Source of the DNA: DASVDE01 sp035558955
GTDB lineage: Bacteria; Actinomycetota; Thermoleophilia; Solirubrobacterales; 70-9
Assembly (NCBI GenBank): GCA_035558955.1
Contig: DATMBX010000039.1
Location: 1 to 7,784 of the forward strand
Direction: 5' to 3'
DNA length: 7,784 nucleotides
In this document: piece by piece, positions 1-7,466 of the stretch
Layout: every line of letters starts with the position of its first letter
Position numbering within the stretch: the stretch's first letter is position 1
Program-made: the position numbers and the translations under genes
Notes under the pieces: model-generated
What the model saw: the letters and a program-made list of their open reading frames with translations, nothing else
Told to the model about the DNA's origin: nothing
Database searches by the model: none

Positions 1-2256
1 CTCCGAGCGTGGCAGGGCGACCGAGACCGAGGCGATGTTGGCGTCGCCCGCTCGGGGTCTCAGCGCGATCGTCAGCGCCGGGTGGCCGCTGCGCTTGGTC
101 GGGCCTTTGAGGCGCAGGGTCATTCTCGGCTTGAAGGCAAGCCGGGTGCAGTCGGAGAGCTGGAAGCGGTTGTGAAGCGGGGCGAGGGCATCCAGGGTCG
201 AGGTCAGCAGCCCCTCCACCGCCAGCGGGTCACACGAGGTGCCGTTGAGGGTGAAATCGGGGCGGTCCAGGCGCACCGAGATCTGGCGGATGTCGAGCGG
301 GACGCCCTCCAAGATCTCGGGCAGGGGATCTGAGACGGCGGTTATCTCCGCCGTCTTCGCGTCGACGTAGAGGGCGACGCGGTTGACGATCGTGCCGAGG
401 TCAAAGGGGCCGGCCACAGCGGGAGCGATCACCGCCATGGAAAGCGGGGCGCCTTTGTGGGGGCCTGCGAGGTAGGCCCTGGCCGGAGCCCAGTAGGGGT
501 CGGGGCCCGAGCCGGCGGCGGCGAAGACGTTGCCGATCTGGGAGGCGGGCGGGCAGCTTGGGGCGGCCTGCTCGGCCTTGCCCGCCTTGGCGGCTGCCGC
601 GGCCAGGGCGCCCTCGGGGCAGATCTCGGTGCCGGCCAGCTTCGCGACCAGGCCCGGCGGCGGTCTCACCGTGACCGCGGAGAAGCGCTGCGAGCCGTCC
701 TCGCGGCGCAGGTTCACCACAAAGGGGCTGTGGGTGGCGGAGATCGGCGAGGTCGAGCCGGCGTCAAAGGAGGGGGCATGGGGCAGCTCGGCGGGGGCTC
801 TCGCGCAGGGCCCGCCGCCGGGGCCCTGGGCGATCGTGAAGCTGTCGGTTCTGATCACCGGGGCGTTGCCCGACCAGGGGAAGAGCTCGGTTTTTATCTC
901 GTAGTCCCCGCAGGTGGGCGGGGTGGTGAGCGGCGCGTGGGGGCCGGACTTAAAGGAGACCTGCAGGGAGGAGAAGGGGAGCTGCGGGTTTTGATCGAAG
1001 GAGGCGGTGATCTGCCCGCTTGCGGGGTCGGTCTCGATCTTTCCCGCCAGCTTGATCGCGATGCCGCGCTCAGGCTGCTTGATCACCAGGTAGCCGGCGA
1101 GCAGGGTGCCGAGCGGGTTCTCATAGGGGGTGGCGAGGAAGATCGAGCCGGCGAGTCTCTCGTTCAAAAGGGGTGTCTCGACGTCCACCGTCGCCACCTT
1201 CGAGGCGTTGGGGCAGCCCTCGCCGGGGGCGGAGTCCCAGCTCTCCGCCGAAAGCTGGGCCTCAGAGCAGGCACCGAGGCCGTTGGCGGAGGCGGGGTTG
1301 ACGGTGAGGCCCTCGGGCAGGGTGACGATCGCCTTCTTCAGGTCGGAGTCGGCGGTGTCGTTGGGATCGATGAGGCCGGGGTCATCGATCTCGATCTCAA
1401 AGTCAAAGCCGGCGGGGCTCTCGGCGACGTCGGTGCTGGGCGCGGCGGAGACCTCGGGGGCGAAGCCGAGCGCCTCGCAGCCCTCGATCGCGGGAGTGAG
1501 GGCGCTCTGGGCGACCGTATCGCCGGGCTGCTGCCAGGAGGCGATCGAGAAGGGGAACTCCAGCGCGGTGGCTGGGCAGGATCGCGGCAGGGTGAGGAAG
1601 GCGCGCTCGGGGATCGCGGCGCCGCCGCCGCGAATCGGGTCGTTTAGGTCATCGGCGGGGTTGCCCCAGATCGTCACCTTGGAGCCGTAGACGAGCGCCG
1701 CCTGATAGGCGTCGGTGAGCCGGGTGATCAGGTTGAAGGGGGGCTCGGGGCTGACCGCCACCTCGAGGGTGACCGGCACGGTGATCGCGATGAAGCCGAG
1801 CTTGGCGGCCTGGCCGGGATCGGGGACGAGGTTGTAGACGCGGGAGACCTCCGGGGGCTCCTCGGGGTCGAGGGCGACCTCGGCGATGCCGACCATGCTC
1901 GCCGCCGGGCATCTGGAGGTGCGGGTGCCGAAGTCAAAGAGCTCGACGGCGCTGCAGGTGGGCACGGCGGTGGCGTTGCCGACGAAGCCTGGAGGCAGGG
2001 TGACGGTGAGGTCCTTGAGGGCGCCGTCGGGCAGCGTGTCGGGGTAGGAGCCCGCCCCGCCGGGGGGCGAGGGGACTGTGTTGAGGGTGAAGTCGGTGGT
2101 GAACTCGTGGGGGTGGGCGCCGGCCTGGGTCAGCGGCGCCCCGGCGGTATCGGTGATCTCGGCCTCAAGCGCGGAGAAGCCGAAGTCCGCCTGGGCGGCT
2201 GAGGGCGCGGCAGCGCAAATGGCGAGGGCGGTGAGGCAGAGGGCCAGGCGCTTCAT
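1..2256 (-). CDS. Large exported repeat protein, N-terminal 752 residues (runs off left edge)
   Basis: The frame is open from the ATG at 2256-2254 to base 1 and gives 752 codons ending P-R-S-E, with no stop in the window. Residues 1-23 form a signal peptide (MKRLALCLTALAICAAAPSA, then AQA before DFGFS), so the protein is exported. The rest is a Pro/Gly/Thr-rich beta-strand sequence with a clear internal repeat. Each unit has a TLPxG-like strand (residues 86-90, 312-316; PPPG at 532-535), a Cys, a CPxAS motif (116-120, 348-352, 568-572), a long strand-rich stretch, then two more Cys. The twelve Cys are at 101/116/227/260, 330/348/449/484 and 546/568/675/703. A fourth unit starts near 720. I recognise it as an unnamed large secreted family recurrent in Solirubrobacterales (recall, not searched), usually longer than 752 residues. 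It starts 2 bases after the stop of the propeller gene. Its function is unknown; an extracellular structural or adhesive role is a guess. Confidence 0.88.
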   Translation of the reverse strand, partial: MKRLALCLTALAICAAAPSAAQADFGFSALEAEITDTAGAPLTQAGAHPHEFTTDFTLNTVPSPPGGAGSYPDTLPDGALKDLTVTLPPGFVGNATAVPTCSAVELFDFGTRTSRCPAASMVGIAEVALDPEEPPEVSRVYNLVPDPGQAAKLGFIAITVPVTLEVAVSPEPPFNLITRLTDAYQAALVYGSKVTIWGNPADDLNDPIRGGGAAIPERAFLTLPRSCPATALEFPFSIASWQQPGDTVAQSALTPAIEGCEALGFAPEVSAAPSTDVAESPAGFDFEIEIDDPGLIDPNDTADSDLKKAIVTLPEGLTVNPASANGLGACSEAQLSAESWDSAPGEGCPNASKVATVDVETPLLNERLAGSIFLATPYENPLGTLLAGYLVIKQPERGIAIKLAGKIETDPASGQITASFDQNPQLPFSSLQVSFKSGPHAPLTTPPTCGDYEIKTELFPWSGNAPVIRTDSFTIAQGPGGGPCARAPAELPHAPSFDAGSTSPISATHSPFVVNLRREDGSQRFSAVTVRPPPGLVAKLAGTEICPEGALAAAAAKAGKAEQAAPSCPPASQIGNVFAAAGSGPDPYWAPARAYLAGPHKGAPLSMAVIAPAVAGPFDLGTIVNRVALYVDAKTAEITAVSDPLPEILEGVPLDIRQISVRLDRPDFTLNGTSCDPLAVEGLLTSTLDALAPLHNRFQLSDCTRLAFKPRMTLRLKGPTKRSGHPALTIALRPRAGDANIASVSVALPRSE

Positions 2257-2258
2257 CT

Positions 2259-5200
2259 CTAAGAGCTCCGGTTGGAGGTCGCTCGGCAGCGTTTGGTGTT
2301 GCGCTCGGCGGCCTTGGCCTTGCGCGAGAGCGCGGCGGCGCGGCGGCGCAGGCGGGCGGCGCGCTCGGGGCTCTGTGCTTGGCGGGCGCGCTTGCGCAGG
2401 GCGGCGGCGGCGGCGCGGGCGGCCTGGGCGCGGCGGGCGGCGGCGCGGCAGTCGCCCGAGAAGACAGTGGGCGGGTTGCCTTGGCCCTCGAAGACCGCCG
2501 AACCGGCGCCTTGGGGCTGGGGGTCCTCGGAGCCGGGGCCCTCGCAGGCGCCGGCGGGCAGATCGCAGGGCGCCGGGGCGGGCGGCGGGGCTGGGAAGCC
2601 GCCGTCGATGCGGGCGTCGTAGATGTCGAGCAGGGAGTCGACGTCGACGGGGTGAAGCTGGGAGCGGCTGCGCACGAAGACGTCGGATCCGTCGGCGGAG
2701 GCCTCGACGAACTCGGAGTCCTCGTTGCCGGTCCCCTGGGTGATCAGCGCCAGGCAGCCGCCGTTTTCCTCATAGAAGTTCCAGTCGGTCGCCTCGCAAT
2801 CGCCGCTGCCCGGCGCCTGCCACTGGTAGACGTCCTGTTTGCCGTTGGTGTCCCGCGGGTCGAGGGCGTCGAAGCTGTTGAAGAAGACGCGGTCTCCGTC
2901 GGCGGAGAGGGCGCGGGAGGGGTGGTGGGGGGAGTCCCAGCCAGGGATGCGGGCAGCGGCCCAAATGTCGTTGACGACCTTTGCCCCCATAGGCCGCCCC
3001 CCGCTCGGGTTGCAGGAGACGCAGAGAAGCTCGCCGTTTCCACCGTCGGCCTCGGCGTCATAGCGGAAGACCTCCGAGTCGGGCTGCCCGCTTGCCGCGT
3101 CGGTGTTGTCATAGCCGGTCAGCGACGCGGCGGAGACGAAGATCGCGACTGCGCCGTCCGGCGTCACCCGGGACGTGCGAAGCGGAGGGGCGGTGTGGGC
3201 GGGACTGGGACGCAGCAATACGCCCGGAGCCTCGAAGCCCGAGAGGGCGGCGATGAAGCTGTCGCCCTCTGCCTGGCGCCAGAGGTAAATGCTCGCGCCG
3301 GAGGTGAAGTAGACGCTGCTGAGGTCATCGGCGGCGCCCACCAGGCCGGTGAAACCGGTGGCGATCTGGGTCGCGGTCTCGGTGGCCAGGTCGAAGGAGT
3401 AGAGCTCGCCGGCGTGGGCGCCCGAGGCGAAGGAGAAAAGGGCTGTGGAGCCGTCCGAGCTTGCGGTGTGGAAGTGGGCGGGGTCGGCGCCAACCGATTC
3501 AGAGACGGCGATCGTGCAGGCCAGGGCGGGGTCGGTGCACTCCCCGGCGGCGATCGGGCTCTGAGGCTGCTCAGGATTGAGGCGTAGGTAGATGCGCCCC
3601 GGGCCGGCGATGTCGTTGCCGCTGCCCCCCGACGGCGCGGTGTTGGTGGTGGTCCAATAGACGCGCGAGCCGTCCTCAGAGACCGCGTTTCGCACATTGT
3701 CGAAGCGCAGGAGGCTGGCGTTGGCCGCTCCGCCGGGGCGGCCGCCCAGGGTCGAGTGGGTGGGGGCCGGTGAGCCGTCTGGCAAGACGCTGAGCAGGTG
3801 CAGGCCGTCCGGCGCCTTCAGGTAAAGCTGGAAGATCGGGTTGCCGTCGGTATCGGTCGCGGCGGAGGCGTCGGGGGTGAGGCGGTCGTTGGCGCGAAAG
3901 ACCGAGACCTGCCCGTCGGCGGAGAGCCCCTCGGCCAGGGGACGGTAGGTGAGTTCGGAACCGAGCGCCTGCATGAAGTTGTCGGGGGGCAGAGTCGGCG
4001 GCGCTGTCGTGGTCAGCGCCTCAAAGCCTGTGCCCTGGCAGTTGTCGCGCCGGTAGAGGTCGGGGAAACCGGGGATGTCACCCAGAGCTATCGAGTTGTC
4101 GGTGTGGCCGAGGTAGAGGGCGCTGCAGAGGTCAGGTGTGAAGGAGAGGAAGTGCAGGATCTGGGCCTGGCCGACGTAGAAGGAGAGGCCCGACTCCGGT
4201 GGGGAGAGGGGCTCGGTCTGCCAGCCCACCTCGGGGTCGCGGGAGGCGAGGTACTGGTTGGTCCAAGCGCCGGCCTCGGCGCCGGCAAAGGCGCGATAGG
4301 AGGAGTAGGTGAGCGCCTCGCCGCCGGGGCTGGCCTGGTCGAGCTTGTCGAGGGCACTGCTGGTCGGAAAGGCGCCGCCGTCTTGTGCAGGAAAGAATCC
4401 AGCGCTCCCTCCCTGACCAACATCGCCCCCGTTCTTGTCGACCGGGGAGACAAGCTCATAGGCGCGGCAGTCGGGCAGGATCGCCGAGGGGGTGTCGGTG
4501 CGAAACTCATCGTTGGGGCAGGAGGGCGGCGGGTCGGGCTCGGCGAAGGTGGAGAGGGACTTATCGGGACCGAAGACGGGGCCGCCTCCCGAGCTTTGGG
4601 CGAGGAAGCGGTAGTGGTAGATGGTGTCGGGCTGCAGGCCGGAGAGCGAGACCTCCACGCTCAGCTCGGCGTCGAGGATCTGGTCGGTCAGCAGGGCGCC
4701 GGGGGGAAGCGGCTGCTCGGCGCAGGGATTGGCCGAGCAGGGGCCCTGGTCTCCATACTGAACGCGGTAGGTGGTGTCGGGCCAGAAGTGAGGATTGATA
4801 CGTGCCTCGAGGACGGCGCCATCGGTGCCAACCGAGTGGGCGAAGGTGCCGGAGATGGTGGGCGGCACGGAGGGCGGCGGGCAGGCTTCGAGGTCGGTGG
4901 GGGCAGGGCCGTAGGCGCGGATGAAGGCCGGGTTGGTACTGCTGGAGACATAGAGGGCGCTGCCGGGGATCCCGCAGGCCGAACTGGTCGCCAGGCCGGT
5001 CGAGGGGGCCGTGAACCTGTTTTTGACGAACTCTGATTCATTGCGGTCATAGACTTCTTTGAACTCTCCTTCAGGATCGAAGCGCAGGATCCGCAGGATG
5101 TGATTGCCCGGTGAGCTCGGGTCGCCGGGAGCGTCATCGTCGAAGACGTAGACGTCGCCGTTGGCATCGACAGCCACTCCGGTCGGTATTCCAACTGCCA

Positions 5201-6323
5201 GCTGATCGATCTGCTCGCCGCTGACCGGATCGAGCCGGTAGACATTGGGGGGATTGGCTTCCCCCGCCACCGTGCCCTTGTTTGCGAACGAGAGATATAG
5301 GTCGCCGCTACCCGGATCGACCGCCAGCGACTTCACCGTGTTGGCCGTCAACAGCCCTTCCGGGTTGGGCAGGTCGCCCTGGTAGCTGCCAGCGGTGTCG
5401 AATTGCTGGATGCGCGCTTGGTCGCCGACGTAGATCGTTCCCCCGTCGGAGCTGGTCGCGATGAAGCTTCCCCCAGTCGAGGACCAAGCGCCGAACTGGC
5501 CGTTCCCGGTGCCCTGAGTGCCCGTCTGGCAGACATCCCCAGGATCGACGGGGCAGAGGTTTCGCTGTCCTTCTGGCGCCGCCGCTTCCACCTTGGTTTT
5601 GTTGACGTTGCCGCCGAACATCAGGAGGAAGTTGCCTTCGGAATCGAACTTCTGGACCCGGCGGTTTGAAAAATCGACGACATAGACGTTGCCGACCAGA
5701 TCGACGGCAATCCCTTGCGCCAAATTCAGTTGCCCGACACCAACCCCACTCACCCCCGCCTTGCAGATATCCCCGTCAGCGGGAACACAAATCTCAAACT
5801 GCGGCGGGTCCGGTGCGGTGCTTACGTTGCCCGGGCCGCTCAGGACCACGTCCCAGCCCCAGGTCCTCAGGAACTCTCCCCAGGCGGTGAACTTGTTGAT
5901 CCGCTGGCTCTGCTGATCGGCGACGTAGATATGGCCGTTTGAGGGGTCAACGCCGATGCCGCGGGGGATGTTGCACTGCTCCGCTCCCGAGCCGGTCGGG
6001 CACTTCTGCCAGAACTGAGGCGCGGTGGCTTCGGCCGGGGGGGCCAAAGCGGCAGCGACCAGCCAGGCGAGCACGGGCGCAACAGCAAGCAGGGTGCGCC
6101 GCCAGGCTCGGCTCGCCGCGAGGGAAGCGCCGACGTTTGGGAGGGGCAGGGAGCGACCGGGCGCAGGCGGAAGCCTGAACTCGACCGCTTCGCGTCCGGA
6201 GCGAGGCGCAGCAATTGGCCGGGTAACGTTCCCGTCACCGGCCACGCACCCTTGCCCCAGCCTTTCGCGGAACACAACGGCCGCCGAAGCCTGAAGGCCG
6301 GTACTCCTGGTGTCCCTATTCAC
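2259..6323 (-). CDS. Exported NHL propeller / Fn3-like / TolB-PD40-like propeller surface protein, 1354 aa
   Basis: The start is GTG at 6323, chosen because AAGGGAG lies 10 bases upstream; the stop is TAG. Residues 1-70 are a polar, Arg-rich stretch, and residues 72-99 are a signal or anchor segment (RRTLLAVAPVLAWLVAAALA, then APPAEATA). Residues about 105-472 hold around six NHL-type blades, e.g. RGIGVDPSNGHIYVADQQSQ at 121-140 and QGIAVDLVGNVYVVDFSNRR at 203-222. Residues about 487-594 look like a fibronectin-III domain (LQPDTIYHYRFLAQ). After ELVSPVDKNGGD (623-634), residues about 640-1240 form a second propeller with TolB/PD40-like strands (SADGQVSVF 801, SEDGSRVYW 882, TPDGAVAIF 1054, SADGDRVFF 1140, SADGSDVFV 1209). 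A Pro/Gly linker leads to an Ala/Arg helical tail with Cys1292 and Cys1346 at its ends. I recognise the whole architecture as a multi-copy, unnamed Thermoleophilia family (recall). The ligand is unknown; binding carbohydrate, peptide or a partner protein is plausible. It is co-translated with the downstream repeat protein. Confidence 0.9.
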   Translation of the reverse strand: MNRDTRSTGLQASAAVVFRERLGQGCVAGDGNVTRPIAAPRSGREAVEFRLPPAPGRSLPLPNVGASLAASRAWRRTLLAVAPVLAWLVAAALAPPAEATAPQFWQKCPTGSGAEQCNIPRGIGVDPSNGHIYVADQQSQRINKFTAWGEFLRTWGWDVVLSGPGNVSTAPDPPQFEICVPADGDICKAGVSGVGVGQLNLAQGIAVDLVGNVYVVDFSNRRVQKFDSEGNFLLMFGGNVNKTKVEAAAPEGQRNLCPVDPGDVCQTGTQGTGNGQFGAWSSTGGSFIATSSDGGTIYVGDQARIQQFDTAGSYQGDLPNPEGLLTANTVKSLAVDPGSGDLYLSFANKGTVAGEANPPNVYRLDPVSGEQIDQLAVGIPTGVAVDANGDVYVFDDDAPGDPSSPGNHILRILRFDPEGEFKEVYDRNESEFVKNRFTAPSTGLATSSACGIPGSALYVSSSTNPAFIRAYGPAPTDLEACPPPSVPPTISGTFAHSVGTDGAVLEARINPHFWPDTTYRVQYGDQGPCSANPCAEQPLPPGALLTDQILDAELSVEVSLSGLQPDTIYHYRFLAQSSGGGPVFGPDKSLSTFAEPDPPPSCPNDEFRTDTPSAILPDCRAYELVSPVDKNGGDVGQGGSAGFFPAQDGGAFPTSSALDKLDQASPGGEALTYSSYRAFAGAEAGAWTNQYLASRDPEVGWQTEPLSPPESGLSFYVGQAQILHFLSFTPDLCSALYLGHTDNSIALGDIPGFPDLYRRDNCQGTGFEALTTTAPPTLPPDNFMQALGSELTYRPLAEGLSADGQVSVFRANDRLTPDASAATDTDGNPIFQLYLKAPDGLHLLSVLPDGSPAPTHSTLGGRPGGAANASLLRFDNVRNAVSEDGSRVYWTTTNTAPSGGSGNDIAGPGRIYLRLNPEQPQSPIAAGECTDPALACTIAVSESVGADPAHFHTASSDGSTALFSFASGAHAGELYSFDLATETATQIATGFTGLVGAADDLSSVYFTSGASIYLWRQAEGDSFIAALSGFEAPGVLLRPSPAHTAPPLRTSRVTPDGAVAIFVSAASLTGYDNTDAASGQPDSEVFRYDAEADGGNGELLCVSCNPSGGRPMGAKVVNDIWAAARIPGWDSPHHPSRALSADGDRVFFNSFDALDPRDTNGKQDVYQWQAPGSGDCEATDWNFYEENGGCLALITQGTGNEDSEFVEASADGSDVFVRSRSQLHPVDVDSLLDIYDARIDGGFPAPPPAPAPCDLPAGACEGPGSEDPQPQGAGSAVFEGQGNPPTVFSGDCRAAARRAQAARAAAAALRKRARQAQSPERAARLRRRAAALSRKAKAAERNTKRCRATSNRSS
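2266..2269 (-). promoter_or_regulatory. Ribosome binding site GGAG of the repeat protein, inside the upstream gene
   Basis: GGAG reads at 2269-2266 on the minus strand, 9 bases before the ATG at 2256. It lies within the last codons of the 1354-residue gene, whose TAG (2261-2259) is separated from the ATG by only two bases (AG). This fixes the start of the repeat protein and indicates translational coupling of the two genes. Confidence 0.75.
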
Positions 6324-6333
6324 GGCGATCCAT

Positions 6334-6340
6334 CTCCCTT
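6334..6340 (-). promoter_or_regulatory. Ribosome binding site AAGGGAG of the propeller protein
   Basis: AAGGGAG reads at 6340-6334 on the minus strand and is followed by 10 bases and GTG at 6323. Alternative in-frame GTGs at 6275 and 6245 have only poorly placed purine runs upstream. An ATG directly after this site (6333-6331) is in another frame and stops after five codons. Confidence 0.6.
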
Positions 6341-6407
6341 GGCCCTGTTGTGAGCCCGTACTCCGGGCTGATCCCTGTTCCCTTAGTGCTTCCCTTGCCC
6401 GCTCCCT
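6335..6407 (-). promoter_or_regulatory. Purine-rich leader with five AGGGA motifs
   Basis: In the 73 bases upstream of the propeller gene, AGGGA occurs five times on the minus strand, read from positions 6407, 6395, 6383, 6376 and 6339. The last is the ribosome binding site itself. Two copies sit in AAGGGAA units 12 bases apart. This may be a 5' untranslated region with decoy or protein-binding sites, or just a compositional run. The only upstream promoter-like match is TTGACT at 6454-6449, with a poor -10 (TTCCAT at 6431-6426), so no promoter is called. Confidence 0.4.
6353..6369 (-). other. Leader hairpin upstream of the propeller gene
   Basis: This is a perfect 6-bp stem AGCCCG/CGGGCT with a 5-base loop (GAGTA on the minus strand). 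It lies 12 bases upstream of the AAGGGAG ribosome binding site and between two AGGGA motifs. It could shape access to the ribosome binding site. It has no U-run, so it is not a terminator. Confidence 0.45.
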
Positions 6408-6535
6408 AACCGGACATATGGCGACATGGAAACAGATCGCGATTTGAAAGTCAAGCTTTGTACCTAAAGAACGGCGAGGCGTTTAGCCTTTCCAAACCGG
6501 CGACGCCGCCTGCTCGGCGGTCGGGGCATGCCAAC

Positions 6536-6569
6536 ACGTAGAGCCGCGATTTTCGTCGCGGCTCTACGT
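6536..6569 (-). terminator. Perfect 14-bp hairpin after the 228-aa gene, no U-tract
   Basis: The arms at 6536-6549 and 6556-6569 are exact reverse complements (ACGTAGAGCCGCGA and TCGCGGCTCTACGT) with a 6-base loop. The hairpin lies 23 bases beyond the TAG of the exported-protein gene. Neither strand has a T-run after the stem, so it is an atypical terminator or an RNA 3'-end stabiliser rather than a classical intrinsic terminator. A smaller stem, CCGCC/GGCGG with a 5-base loop, follows at 6506-6520. It probably separates this transcript from the propeller gene downstream. Confidence 0.6.
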
Positions 6570-6592
6570 AGATCTGGCTTGTGATTACGAAA

Positions 6593-7279
6593 CTAATCCG
6601 TGATTGTGAAACCACCCGTGGACGCGTACATGAACGACTTACCGTCATAGGTGCCGTTTGTCGCGGATGCTGACCCGCAGAGCAGGACCGAGCCACCAGA
6701 TCGCACATAGGCAAGGTCATCCACGAGGAAGTGGACAACGTCTGAGTAGCTCGACCAGAGGAGATCATCGTAAGCATCTCCATCGTCAAACTGACCAGGT
6801 GTGATGTCAAAGACGCACTGAGGAGAGTCGACCGCCGGATTCTGGCTGGTAGACCACACCTTGACCTGCATCGCGTCATCTGGGTAACACCATGTGTCCC
6901 AGCCCCCCCAGTAAATACCATTCAATCCCTCATGATCGACATTGAGGACGTGAACACAGCTGTTCATGTCGACCTCGGCCTGCAGGGTTTGTCTTCCTGC
7001 CCGGATTCCCGCGCAGTCGCTGTAGTCAGCTTCTGGAATTAGGAAATCCCTTGGGGCCGTTAGCACGTCGTTGGAAAAATCTACGTCATTGCATGTGACC
7101 TCAATTCCCCCGTTATTGAAAGTCAACGTATGGGATTCAGTGACATCGCCTTTGACAGTAGCGGGATAGCTAGAGGCTTCGAACTGAGGTTCAGACGCCA
7201 AAGCCGCGGGCGCCCACAGGGCGGTCATAAGGGCCAGCGCCATAACCGCGGCGAGGCTCAGCCGTTTTGCTTTCTTCAC
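6593..7279 (-). CDS. Small exported Cys-rich protein, 228 aa, unknown function
   Basis: The start is GTG at 7279-7277, preceded by a strong AAGGAG six bases upstream. A longer in-frame reading from 7387 lacks this site and would put 36 polar residues before the signal peptide. Residues 1-29 are a classic signal peptide (MKKAKRLSLAAVMALALMTA, then LWAPAALA) cut before SEPQF. The mature part has six Cys (63, 89, 108, 131, 155, 201), an even number suited to three disulfides. Its pattern is EASSYPATVKG, VTCNDVDF, YSDCAG, VDMNSC and a late C-x7-NGTYDG. I recognise this as an unnamed multi-copy secreted family in Thermoleophilia (recall, not searched). The full pattern is present, so the gene looks complete. 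Its base composition is clearly less GC-rich than its neighbours. It lies between two large surface-protein units and appears to be its own transcript, with a long leader and a 3' hairpin. Function is unknown. Confidence 0.87.
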   Translation of the reverse strand: MKKAKRLSLAAVMALALMTALWAPAALASEPQFEASSYPATVKGDVTESHTLTFNNGGIEVTCNDVDFSNDVLTAPRDFLIPEADYSDCAGIRAGRQTLQAEVDMNSCVHVLNVDHEGLNGIYWGGWDTWCYPDDAMQVKVWSTSQNPAVDSPQCVFDITPGQFDDGDAYDDLLWSSYSDVVHFLVDDLAYVRSGGSVLLCGSASATNGTYDGKSFMYASTGGFTITD

Positions 7280-7285
7280 TGTTTT

Positions 7286-7304
7286 CTCCTTGCCCGACGG
7301 CAAG
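7286..7304 (-). promoter_or_regulatory. AAGGAG ribosome binding site overlapped by a 6-bp hairpin
   Basis: AAGGAG reads at 7291-7286, six bases before the GTG at 7279. A perfect stem CTTGCC/GGCAAG with loop GTCG spans 7304-7289 and includes the first three bases (AAG) of the ribosome binding site. The site fixes the start codon. The hairpin could partly hide it, giving temperature- or ligand-dependent translation; that is inference from base pairing alone. Confidence 0.6.
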
Positions 7305-7466
7305 ACCACTCGATACGGATTGCTTGAATACTGCGTACTGTTTGAGTAAGCTAACCCGTGCCGAGGGGCGCAAGCCGTTCGGCTCATGGCGTCGGGGTTA
7401 TCAGCTAGGCATTGTTGAGGCCCCGGCGCCGCTTTTTAGTGGGCGCAGGTTCTTCGGTCAGGATGG

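Noticed and set aside
457..5036. Long plus-strand open frames at 457-1647, 2379-3587 and 3798-5036
   Set aside because: They lie opposite the two large minus-strand genes, are Gly/Ala/Arg-rich without domain motifs, and are expected in very GC-rich DNA. The minus-strand frames carry signal peptides and recognisable domains.
6316..6333. Five-codon leader peptide ATG...TAG before the propeller gene
   Set aside because: Its ATG directly abuts AAGGGAG with no spacer, so initiation there is unlikely; GTG at 6323 has workable spacing.
6451..6921. Minus-strand 156-codon frame overlapping the 228-aa gene
   Set aside because: It overlaps the end of the 228-aa gene in another frame, has no ribosome binding site or motif, and would run through the 14-bp hairpin.
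7419..7437. Plus-strand terminator: GC-rich segment followed by five T
   Set aside because: The stem is only about three base pairs and no plus-strand gene ends upstream.
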